From assembly GCA_902531455.1 (NCBI GenBank), contig CACAEM010000012.1, positions 1-14,871 on the forward strand: a stretch of 14,871 bases of DNA, in the 5' to 3' direction. The first letter of the stretch is position 1. Each line of letters starts with the position of its first letter. This DNA comes from an uncultured Pelagibacteraceae bacterium. GTDB taxonomy: Bacteria; Pseudomonadota; Alphaproteobacteria; Pelagibacterales; Pelagibacteraceae. Shown one piece after another: positions 1-6,768 of this stretch. The notes under the pieces were generated by a model that had not been told where the DNA came from, searched no databases, and saw only the letters and a list, made by a program, of their open reading frames with translations. The position numbers were made by a program, and so were the translations under genes.

Positions 1-495
1 GAAAAACCGCTTGATTTAGTTGGCGAAATATTTCCAAATACTGGTGGATTGCCAGTTCCTAAAAGACATCCCGCTAGACAAAAATATAGACTTGTAGAAC
101 TGGAGAGAATTTCAAATAAACTAGGTTTGCCGATTATTAAAAAGCCAAAGTTTTTTCCACCTAAAGACCCGCACTTACCTGCAAAATTTGTAATAGCTTC
201 AAATAAAATGGATAATAAACTTCATTTTGGAAATGAATGTTTAAAATATTTATGGTCTATGGATAAAGATCTTTCTGATCACAATACACTTCAGGAAATT
301 TGTGAAAAATTAAATTTAAACTTTGAAGAGATGATGAAGTTAGCTTTAACTGATGATGTAAACTTGGAGTATCAAAAGAATTCAAAAGACGCGGTTGATA
401 ACGATGTATTTGGTGCTCCCTCATATGTCTTAAATAATGAGATTTTTTGGGGTCAAGATAGACTAGATTATCTTGAAGATGCATTAAAAAAGTAA
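1..495 (+). CDS. 2-hydroxychromene-2-carboxylate isomerase-like protein (DsbA/thioredoxin fold), 5' end outside window
   Basis: The reading frame is open from base 1 to the TAA at 493-495, so 164 residues are visible and the N-terminus lies outside the window. A TTG at 49 is in frame but is not needed as a start, because family-like sequence (VGEIFPNTGGLPVPKRHPAR) runs through it. The best clue is the C-terminus: GAPSYVLNNEIFWGQDRLDY matches the family's GVPTFV..G..FWGQDRL motif, in which the Gly-x-Pro is the cis-proline element of the thioredoxin fold. The segment YRLVELERISNKLGLPI also fits. Family members are about 200 residues, so roughly 35-40 are missing, including the active-site Ser/Cys region. 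Characterised members are glutathione-dependent isomerases of aromatic degradation; in this genome type the substrate is unknown. Family call is firm, the exact reaction is not. Confidence 0.85.
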   Translation, partial: EKPLDLVGEIFPNTGGLPVPKRHPARQKYRLVELERISNKLGLPIIKKPKFFPPKDPHLPAKFVIASNKMDNKLHFGNECLKYLWSMDKDLSDHNTLQEICEKLNLNFEEMMKLALTDDVNLEYQKNSKDAVDNDVFGAPSYVLNNEIFWGQDRLDYLEDALKK

Positions 496-545
496 TTTTA
501 ACAAATCTTTAACATAAAAGTAATAAACACTAAGAAAGGATAATT

Positions 546-767
546 ATGTTTATAAAAAAATATCTAAAATGGATAAGTACATTTTTAGTCTTAACTGGAA
601 TTTTACTTACTAATCTTAATATCTACCCTATTAATATTTATTTTCATGGATTAGGGGTTGTTGGATGGACTATTGCAGGATTTCTGAGCAAAGATAAAGC
701 AATCTTAACTAACTTTGGGTTACAAATTCCATTGTTTGTAATTGGTATTTATAAAGTTATTTTTTAA
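546..767 (+). CDS. Small two-helix membrane protein, function unknown, first gene of the arsC unit
   Basis: This 73-residue protein starts at ATG 546 behind an AAAGGA ribosome-binding site (535-540). It begins with a short basic stretch (MFIKKYLKW), followed by a hydrophobic helix at about residues 10-28. A glycine-rich segment (HGLGVVGWTIAGFLSKDK) comes next, then a second hydrophobic stretch at about 56-73 that runs to the C-terminus. There is no cysteine or evident catalytic motif. Its stop codon touches the ATG of arsC, so the two are very likely translated together, and it should act with or beside the arsenate reductase and the channel. I do not recognise the family with certainty. A helper subunit or a channel regulator are guesses only. 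That it is a real gene is supported by the ribosome-binding site and the operon packing. Confidence 0.75.
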   Translation: MFIKKYLKWISTFLVLTGILLTNLNIYPINIYFHGLGVVGWTIAGFLSKDKAILTNFGLQIPLFVIGIYKVIF

Positions 768-1199
768 ATGAAAAATATTTTATTTGTTTGTACAGGTAAT
801 TCAGCAAGAAGTATCATAGCTGAAACTATCATTAACAATGAATATAATAGTAAATTCAAGGCATATAGTGCAGGTAGCAATCCTACAGGTAATATAAATA
901 GTGATATTAAAAAATTTTTAGAAACGAAAAATTACGATCTAAGTAATTTATCATCAAAAAACTTTGATATTTTTATCAATAGTGAAATTAAAATGGATCA
1001 TGTGATTACAGTTTGTAATAATGCTAACAATGAACTTTGCCCTATTTGGCCTAATAAGGATCAGGTTATTCACTGGGATATTGAAGATCCTGTGTCTAAA
1101 CTAATAAATTCAAATGAAAACGAAAAAAATAACATTATTTCAAATACATTTAATGTTATTAACAAAAAAATCATTAATTGGATAAAAAATGAAGAATAG
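768..1199 (+). CDS. arsC: Arsenate reductase, low-molecular-weight phosphatase type
   Basis: The 143-residue protein has the phosphatase P-loop near its N-terminus: C8-TGNSA-R14-S15, which binds arsenate as phosphatases bind phosphate. The redox pair typical of ArsC rather than plain tyrosine phosphatases is present: Cys83 and Cys91 in VCNNANNELCPIWP. The general-acid region HWDIEDP follows, with Asp107-Pro108. Together these predict cytosolic reduction of arsenate to arsenite through a Cys8-Cys83-Cys91 disulfide relay, recycled by thioredoxin or glutathione/glutaredoxin. The length is normal for the family. Its ATG directly follows the stop of the upstream small gene, and its last 11 bases overlap the aquaporin gene, so all three are co-translated. 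No arsR or arsB is visible, so regulation and any active efflux are not shown here. A pure protein-tyrosine phosphatase role is unlikely given the extra cysteines. Confidence 0.92.
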   Translation: MKNILFVCTGNSARSIIAETIINNEYNSKFKAYSAGSNPTGNINSDIKKFLETKNYDLSNLSSKNFDIFINSEIKMDHVITVCNNANNELCPIWPNKDQVIHWDIEDPVSKLINSNENEKNNIISNTFNVINKKIINWIKNEE

Positions 1200-1839
1200 T
1201 AATAAAATTTTTTTAGGTGAATTTATAGCTTGCTGCTTTTTAGTAATGGTTATTGTTGGTTCTGGAATAATGGCTGAAAATCTAACTAATGATAATGCGG
1301 TTAGACTATTAGCAAATACGATTGCTACTGGAGCAGGTTTATTTGTGCTAATAACAGCTTTTGCTAATATTTCAGGTGCTCATCTAAATCCTTTTGTAAG
1401 TTTATCTATGTATTTAACTAAAAGAATTAAAGGAAAAGATTTATTAATCTATATTCCTGCACAAATTTTAGGTTGTATTTTAGGGGTTATTTTGGCTAAC
1501 GTTTTTTTTGAACACAGTATTTTAGAATTATCATCAAAAAGTAGAGATGGTTTTCATATATTTTTGGCAGAAATAGTAGCTACATTTGGTCTTATTTTTA
1601 TTATTTTTGCTACATTAAAAGATGGAAAACATACAGTTGCTGCGTGTGTTGCAACTTATATATCTGCTGGTTATTGGTTCACATCATCAACATCTTTTGC
1701 AAATCCAGCTGTTGCTATAGCTAGAACTTTTACTGATTCTTTTACAGGAATTAATTATTTAAATACTCCTACATATATTTTGGCTGAATTTTTGGGAGCT
1801 TTAATAGCTGTATATTTAATTAAGAAATTGGTTAAATAA
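1189..1839 (+). CDS. aqpS: Aquaporin/aquaglyceroporin, ars-linked AqpS-like
   Basis: This 216-residue integral membrane protein has the MIP-family layout of about six helices and two half-helices. The first pore motif is SGAHLNPFVSLS (Asn67-Pro68-Phe69, normally NPA). The second is TSFANPAVAIAR (Asn172-Pro173-Ala174). The residue after the second NPA, which is the arginine of the selectivity filter in most aquaporins, is Val175. As I recall, this replacement is also found in Sinorhizobium meliloti AqpS, a channel in an ars operon. The gene overlaps arsC by 11 bp, so a role in moving arsenite or other uncharged arsenicals out of the cell follows from context. Such a channel is passive and needs an outward gradient. 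Water or small-solute transport cannot be excluded. The family is certain; the symbol is by analogy. Confidence 0.88.
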   Translation: MKNSNKIFLGEFIACCFLVMVIVGSGIMAENLTNDNAVRLLANTIATGAGLFVLITAFANISGAHLNPFVSLSMYLTKRIKGKDLLIYIPAQILGCILGVILANVFFEHSILELSSKSRDGFHIFLAEIVATFGLIFIIFATLKDGKHTVAACVATYISAGYWFTSSTSFANPAVAIARTFTDSFTGINYLNTPTYILAEFLGALIAVYLIKKLVK

Positions 1840-2032
1840 ATACAACTTTATTGCGAAATAAAAAATATTAAAAAGTAGACATCAATATTAAATAGTTTAG
1901 TAGTCGATGAATCCCCCTCCTGTTTCTCAAATTAATAAATTTATAACTAGAATTATTTTCCGTCTCAGATTACATACTCCTTAAGTCATGAATCAATAGG
2001 AACCGAAAACAATAATATAAAGGAGATAAAAA
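1840..2032 (+). promoter_or_regulatory. 193-bp leader upstream of the PiT-like permease; possible cis-regulatory RNA
   Basis: No gene fits here on either strand. The stretch is much longer than other gaps within runs of genes in this window. It contains two pyrimidine tracts, CCCCCTCCT (1913-1921) and CTCCTT (1977-1982). The second is the exact complement of the downstream ribosome-binding site AAGGAG (2020-2025), with 37 bases between the arms. Sequestration of the ribosome-binding site is therefore possible. I do not recognise a known riboswitch class. A small AT-rich stem with a GCGA loop (1847-1862) lacks a T-run and is not a convincing terminator. The region presumably also carries the promoter of the permease gene. 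Confidence 0.4.
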
Positions 2033-2998
2033 ATGGAAATGGCTTTAGTATATACGGTAATAGGGTTTGCCCTTGCCGGTTATAGCGTAATCGCTAACGA
2101 CTCAATTCAAACACTAGGTACATTTATAGCTTCAAAAAAGAAATGGTTTAAATGGTACGTACTTGCAGGATCAGCTTCTAGTGTAATGATTTTAGCTTTA
2201 GCATGGGGATGGTATGCGTATGATGGTGATATTTCGTATGGAAGATTAACTAGAATACCTTATCAAGAAATTCAATGGTATCATGCAGTAGCGCCTGCAA
2301 TACTCTTATTGTTAACAAGAATTGGAATACCAGTATCTACTACTTTCTTAGTTCTTTCAGCGTTTGCTTCGACAGTTGTGCTTGAAAAAATGTTAATGAA
2401 AAGTGTAGTTGGTTATGGTTTAGCGGCAATGGTTGCTTACGTAGCCTGGATAGCTGTATCAAAATTCATTAATGAAAAATTTGATGAAGTAAATGACAAA
2501 TGGATAGGATTTTGGAGAAATGCTGTTTGGGTTTCATCTGGTTGGTTATGGTGGGTTTGGTTATCTCACGATGTAGCAAATATTGCAGTATATCTTCCAA
2601 GACAACTTGATATTACAATACTGCTGATTGTAATGGCATATTTCACTATTTTGCTATTTTACATCTTCTACATTCAAGGTGGACGGATCCAAGCAGTAGT
2701 TTTGGAAAAAACTGGAACTAGATATGCAAGATCAGCTACAATTATCAATATAATTTATGCTGCTGTTTTATTCTACTTTAAAGAACTAAACGATTTACCA
2801 ATGTCAACGACATGGGTATTTGTTGGTTTATTATGCGGTAGAGAATTAGCAATTTCAACGATGAACAAGGATTATAAATTTAAATATGTTTTCCCATTAA
2901 TTGGAAAAGACTTTCTTAAAATGATCTTTGGATTAAGTGTATCGGTTGGAATAGTTCTTGCTATTCACTATATAATTATTCCAAACAATTGGTTTTAA
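2033..2998 (+). CDS. Compact PiT-like (inorganic phosphate transporter family-like) permease
   Basis: This 321-residue membrane protein has about 9-10 hydrophobic segments. It shows the internal duplication of PiT carriers. Repeat one has IANDSIQTLGTF (residues 20-31) followed by GIPVSTTFLVLSAF (98-111). Repeat two has LSHDVANIAVYLPR (177-190) followed by LPMSTTWVFVGLLCG (255-269). These resemble the GANDxANA...P.STT pairs of phosphate and sulfate carriers, but in the second repeat His replaces the usual Asn before the Asp. It is shorter than E. coli PitA (about 500) and close in size to CysP-type sulfate carriers. The start at 2033 has a good GGAG site 7 bp upstream. Uptake of phosphate, sulfate or another anion is the likely role, driven by an ion gradient, but the substrate is not settled. 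It lies just after the arsC unit, and its 3' end overlaps the convergent EamA gene by 4 bp. Confidence 0.7.
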   Translation: MEMALVYTVIGFALAGYSVIANDSIQTLGTFIASKKKWFKWYVLAGSASSVMILALAWGWYAYDGDISYGRLTRIPYQEIQWYHAVAPAILLLLTRIGIPVSTTFLVLSAFASTVVLEKMLMKSVVGYGLAAMVAYVAWIAVSKFINEKFDEVNDKWIGFWRNAVWVSSGWLWWVWLSHDVANIAVYLPRQLDITILLIVMAYFTILLFYIFYIQGGRIQAVVLEKTGTRYARSATIINIIYAAVLFYFKELNDLPMSTTWVFVGLLCGRELAISTMNKDYKFKYVFPLIGKDFLKMIFGLSVSVGIVLAIHYIIIPNNWF

Positions 2999-3834
2999 AA
3001 TAGCTTTAAACCGATAACTCCAGCTAGGATTAATATAATCGAGAATATCTTAGCTGGAGTAATCTTTTCTTTTAAAAAGAAATATCCAATTAAAATAGAA
3101 AATAAAATACTCGTTTCTCTTAATGCACCAACAATTGGTATTGGTGCTTTAGTAAACGCCCATACTACTGTTATATAAGTGAAGTAATCAAGTGAACCGC
3201 CGAATATAAATATCTTTTTTCCATATTTTGCTAATCTTTGAATGATATTTTTCTCATCTTTTAAACGCATTACAAATGTGTGGAGTAATGCATTTATAAC
3301 AAACACCCAGCTAATAAAGGAAATAGCTGACAAACTTACCCTTGCACCATAACCATCTATCACAGAATACAATCCGATCCATAAACCAGTTAATAGAGAA
3401 TATTGGATTATTTTTGAGTTTTTTTTGGATTTATCAAATAAGCTTAAAAAAATTATTCCTAAACAAATAATTAAAATTGAAAGAATAATAAAATTATCAA
3501 GCACCAAACCTAAAAATAAAATTGAAATTATAGTTGCAACCAAAGGTCCTGTTCCACGTGCAATCGGATAAACCTTTGTTAAATCTCCTAGTTCATATGC
3601 ACTTAAAAGATACCATTGGTATGCTTGGTGAATAATAATGCTTACAATTAAATAAGGAATACTCTCATATGTAGGCAATGGTAAGATTATTATTGCTGTT
3701 AAAGCTAATGGTAAACGACCTAAAATTACTCCAGATAAAGCTATAACTTTATCAGAATGTTTCTTAACCATTCCATTCCATGTGGCATGTGTAATAGCTG
3801 CGATAAGAACTAATATGAAAACAGTATTATCCAT
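2995..3834 (-). CDS. EamA/DMT-superfamily permease
   Basis: This 279-residue membrane protein has about ten hydrophobic helices arranged as two EamA halves (roughly residues 1-135 and 145-279). The N-terminal ITHATWNGMVKKHSDK and the C-terminal ALRETSILFSILIGYFFLKE are typical of EamA drug/metabolite exporters. In such proteins the substrate may be amino acids, nucleobases or other metabolites and cannot be read from sequence. It is the last gene of the valS-ilvD-manC run, only 10 bp after the manC stop. No clear ribosome-binding site precedes its ATG, which fits translation coupled to the upstream gene. Its stop codon lies inside the end of the convergent PiT-like gene, with no terminator between them. 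Export of a metabolite linked to the branched-chain amino acid genes is possible but unproven. Confidence 0.85.
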   Translation of the reverse strand: MDNTVFILVLIAAITHATWNGMVKKHSDKVIALSGVILGRLPLALTAIIILPLPTYESIPYLIVSIIIHQAYQWYLLSAYELGDLTKVYPIARGTGPLVATIISILFLGLVLDNFIILSILIICLGIIFLSLFDKSKKNSKIIQYSLLTGLWIGLYSVIDGYGARVSLSAISFISWVFVINALLHTFVMRLKDEKNIIQRLAKYGKKIFIFGGSLDYFTYITVVWAFTKAPIPIVGALRETSILFSILIGYFFLKEKITPAKIFSIILILAGVIGLKLF

Positions 3835-3844
3835 TAAGAGTTAA

Positions 3845-5050
3845 TTATTTAACTCTACCATAAATGTCTTGATATCTAACAATATCAGTTTCTTTAAGTA
3901 TAGAACCTACTTGGGCTTCCATAATTTTTACAGGTTTTTTTCCAGGATTTTGTATTCTATGAATTGCTCCTAATGGAATAAATATATGCTCATCAGGTTT
4001 TTTATTAATAATATTTTTATTTAAAGTTATTCGTGGATTACCTTTTGTAACTAACCAATGTTCTGCTCTGTGATGATGTTTTTGAAGACTTAATATTCCT
4101 TTAGGCTTTACTGATAATTCTTTAATTAAAAACTCTTTTCCTTCAAATAAATTTAAATAACTTCCCCATGGTCTATAAAAAACATTCTTTTTTTTAAAAT
4201 ATTTTCTCTTACTTTTATCATATATCTTAAGTATCTCTTTCCAACTACCAAGATCGGACCAAGGAATGTCTAATTTAATAGCATTAATTTTATTTGTTTT
4301 CTCAAGTATTGCATAATCAAAAGATTTCTCGATTGATTTTTCAAAAGCTCTTTTATTTAAGTAGTAGGTATTATTTTTATATTTGCCTTTTTGAACAGCC
4401 TCAACACAACTTTTGTAAGTTTTATTTTGATATTTTTTAAAGTTATTGATTATTGAGTCTTTTCTTAAATAAAACATGCCAGAATTCCAGTAACCTTTTT
4501 TCTTAATGACTTCTTTTGCTTTTGATAAATTTGGTTTTTCAATAAATTTTGTAACTTTATTAATATTTCCTCTAATTTTTTTTGTTAAAAAATATCCATA
4601 TTCACTTGATGGGCTTGTAGGTTTTATTCCAAAAATAAATAAATTTTGATTATCTAAATTTGGTTTATTTTTTAAAAGGGATTTATTTAAAATATTAGAC
4701 TTTTCAATCAAATGGTCTGCTGCAAAAAACATTAATGGTTGCTCATCAGGAATGTCTTTTATTAAAGCTGAAGCAAGGATTGCTGGTGCGGTATTTTTTT
4801 TAGCTGGCTCTAAAACTATTTTAAACTTTTTTATTTTACTTTTTTTTAAAGCTAGTTTGACTTGTTTTAAGTATTTGAGATTTGTGCTAATTATTGGAAA
4901 ATCAAAAATTGGTTTATTTACTCTTTCTAAAGTTTTTTGAATTAAACTCCATCCACCAAAATCAATAAATTGTTTTGCTTGATGTTTTTTTTTATCTGGC
5001 CAAAGTCTTGTTCCTGCGCCACCACAAAGTATTACAGGTCTAATTTTCAT
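3845..5050 (-). CDS. manC: Mannose-1-phosphate guanylyltransferase / mannose-6-phosphate isomerase, shortened
   Basis: The N-terminal nucleotidyltransferase domain (about residues 1-270) has LCGGAGTRLWP (8-18), KQF (26-28), EPAKKNTAPAI (81-91), AADH (110-113), FIEKP (169-173), WNSGMF (188-193) and WSDLGSW (264-270). A C-terminal cupin of the type II phosphomannose isomerase follows: RPWGSY (293-298), QKHHHRAEHW (323-332, likely metal-binding histidines) and IPLGAIHRIQNPG. The product would make GDP-mannose from mannose-1-phosphate in the cytosol, and perhaps also interconvert fructose-6-P and mannose-6-P. At 401 residues it is some 70-80 shorter than AlgA/ManC proteins. The loss sits between the two domains, where only about 22 residues (271-292) remain. 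The ATG overlaps the ilvD stop by one base. No other sugar genes are nearby, so it is a housekeeping glycan precursor gene carried in an unrelated operon. Confidence 0.88.
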   Translation of the reverse strand: MKIRPVILCGGAGTRLWPDKKKHQAKQFIDFGGWSLIQKTLERVNKPIFDFPIISTNLKYLKQVKLALKKSKIKKFKIVLEPAKKNTAPAILASALIKDIPDEQPLMFFAADHLIEKSNILNKSLLKNKPNLDNQNLFIFGIKPTSPSSEYGYFLTKKIRGNINKVTKFIEKPNLSKAKEVIKKKGYWNSGMFYLRKDSIINNFKKYQNKTYKSCVEAVQKGKYKNNTYYLNKRAFEKSIEKSFDYAILEKTNKINAIKLDIPWSDLGSWKEILKIYDKSKRKYFKKKNVFYRPWGSYLNLFEGKEFLIKELSVKPKGILSLQKHHHRAEHWLVTKGNPRITLNKNIINKKPDEHIFIPLGAIHRIQNPGKKPVKIMEAQVGSILKETDIVRYQDIYGRVK

Positions 5051-6768
5051 TAAATATCAGCGTACGTTCTAACCTCGTTTTTACCACCTGGATGAGTTGG
5101 TGCACCTTTATAAGCAGGACCAACCGTTTGTGCATATTTCCATAAAGTACCATTACCAAAATTCATCTTTCTTGGTTTCCATTTTTTACGTCTTGCACTT
5201 AATTCCTTCTTTGTAAGCCTTACATTAATTGTACCCTTTTTGGCGTCTATATCGATGATATCTCCGTTCCTTAAAAGGGCTATAGGACCGCCTAAGGAGG
5301 CCTCAGGGCCCACATGACCGATACAAAAGCCTCTGGTAGCCCCAGAGAACCTACCATCCGTAATAAGGGCTACTTTCTCCCCTTTTCCTTGACCATAGAT
5401 TGCTGCAGTTGTTTGAAGCATTTCTCTCATTCCAGGACCTCCTATAGGTCCCTCATATCTAATAATTATAATATCTCCATCTTTGTACTTTCTACTTATC
5501 ACAGCTCTATAAGCAGCTTCTTCAGTATCAAAACATCTTGCTCTTCCTGTAAATTGTAATTTTTTTAAACCAGCAATTTTTACAATTCCACCTTCTGGAG
5601 CTAAATTACCTTTTAATCCAACAACCCCTCCTGTTGGTGAAATTGGATTTTTATAAGATCTCATTACTTTTTGATTTTCTCTAAATTTTACATTTTTTAA
5701 ATTTTCTCTCATGGTTTTACCTGTAACCGTCATACAGTCTCCGTGAATGTAGCCACCGTCCATAAGAGTTTTTAATAACATTGGAACTCCTCCTGCTTCC
5801 CACATATCTTTAGCAACATATTTTCCACCTGGTTTTAAATCAGCGAGATAAGGAGTTTTCTTAAATATTTTTGCAACATCCATTAAATCAAATTTAATTC
5901 CTATTTCATTTGCTATAGCTGGTAAGTGTAAACCTGCATTTGTTGATCCACCTGTTGCTGCAACAATTGTTGCTGCGTTTTCTAAAGACTTTCTAGTTAC
6001 AATATCTCTTGGTCTAATATTTTTTGCTAATAAATTCATTACAGCTTTTCCACTATCAACTGCATATTTATTTCTCTCAATATAAGGCGCAGGTGTACCA
6101 GCAGAAAAAGGTAGTGCTAAACCAATTGCCTCTGAAACACATGCCATTGTATTAGCTGTAAATTGTCCACCACAAGCACCTGCACTTGGACAAGCTTTAA
6201 GTTCTAATTTTCTTAAAGCATGCGCAGTCATTTTTTTTGAAGTATATTTTCCAACACCTTCAAATACATCAACTACAGTTACATCTTTACCTTCAAATCT
6301 GCCTGGTAAAATTGAACCACCATAAATAAAAACACTTGGAACATTTAATCTAACCATGGCCATCATTAAACCGGGTAAAGATTTATCACATCCAGCTAAT
6401 CCAACTAATGCATCATAACAATGACCTCTAACAGTTAGTTCTGTTGAGTCAGCAATTACATCTCTTGAAATTAAAGACGATTTCATTCCCTCATGACCCA
6501 TTGCGATACCATCTGTTACTGTAATTGTACAAAATTCTCTTGGCGTTCCTCCAGTTGCTTGAACACCTTTTTTTACAGATTGTGCTTGTTTCATTAAATT
6601 AATGTTACATGGAGCAGCTTCATTCCATGTTGATACAACTCCAACAAATGGCTTAGCAACGTCCTTTTCTGTTAAATCCATTGCGTAATAAAATGATCTT
6701 TGGGGAGCTTTGTCAGCACCTATTGTTGTGTGTCTACTTGGTAATTTTTTCTTATTAAATTTTTTCAT
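5050..6768 (-). CDS. ilvD: Dihydroxy-acid dehydratase
   Basis: IlvD dehydrates 2,3-dihydroxy-isovalerate and 2,3-dihydroxy-3-methylvalerate to the keto acids that become valine/leucine and isoleucine. The 572-residue protein is full length for the shorter IlvD subtype. Three cysteines that ligate the iron-sulfur cluster are visible: Cys54 (AAPCN), Cys127 (GCDKSLPG, signature 1) and Cys199 ([14 protein letters not shown]). The spacing fits [2Fe-2S] enzymes of this subtype. Signature 2 is present as [20 protein letters not shown], and [14 protein letters not shown] is also typical. The start at 6768 is chosen because [20 protein letters not shown] leads straight into the conserved N-terminus and because the ATG overlaps the valS stop by one base (TAATG). 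The same overlap joins it to manC. An Edd or sugar-acid dehydratase is less likely given these motifs. Confidence 0.96.
   Translation of the reverse strand: MKKFNKKKLPSRHTTIGADKAPQRSFYYAMDLTEKDVAKPFVGVVSTWNEAAPCNINLMKQAQSVKKGVQATGGTPREFCTITVTDGIAMGHEGMKSSLISRDVIADSTELTVRGHCYDALVGLAGCDKSLPGLMMAMVRLNVPSVFIYGGSILPGRFEGKDVTVVDVFEGVGKYTSKKMTAHALRKLELKACPSAGACGGQFTANTMACVSEAIGLALPFSAGTPAPYIERNKYAVDSGKAVMNLLAKNIRPRDIVTRKSLENAATIVAATGGSTNAGLHLPAIANEIGIKFDLMDVAKIFKKTPYLADLKPGGKYVAKDMWEAGGVPMLLKTLMDGGYIHGDCMTVTGKTMRENLKNVKFRENQKVMRSYKNPISPTGGVVGLKGNLAPEGGIVKIAGLKKLQFTGRARCFDTEEAAYRAVISRKYKDGDIIIIRYEGPIGGPGMREMLQTTAAIYGQGKGEKVALITDGRFSGATRGFCIGHVGPEASLGGPIALLRNGDIIDIDAKKGTINVRLTKKELSARRKKWKPRKMNFGNGTLWKYAQTVGPAYKGAPTHPGGKNEVRTYADI

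Noticed and set aside
49..51. TTG as the start of the first gene
   Set aside because: The frame stays open to base 1 and the residues before the TTG belong to the family sequence, so the true start lies outside the window.
257..484. Open frame on the - strand inside the isomerase gene
   Set aside because: It is antisense to a gene with clear family motifs, has no ribosome-binding site and encodes no recognisable protein.
1847..1862. TTTATT-GCGA-AATAAA hairpin after the aquaporin gene as a terminator
   Set aside because: The stem is only A/T pairs and no T-run follows.
1905..1930. AGGAGGGGG on the - strand in the leader, as a ribosome-binding site for a small gene
   Set aside because: No ATG, GTG or TTG follows at a usable distance, and the only nearby ATG frames close after a few codons.
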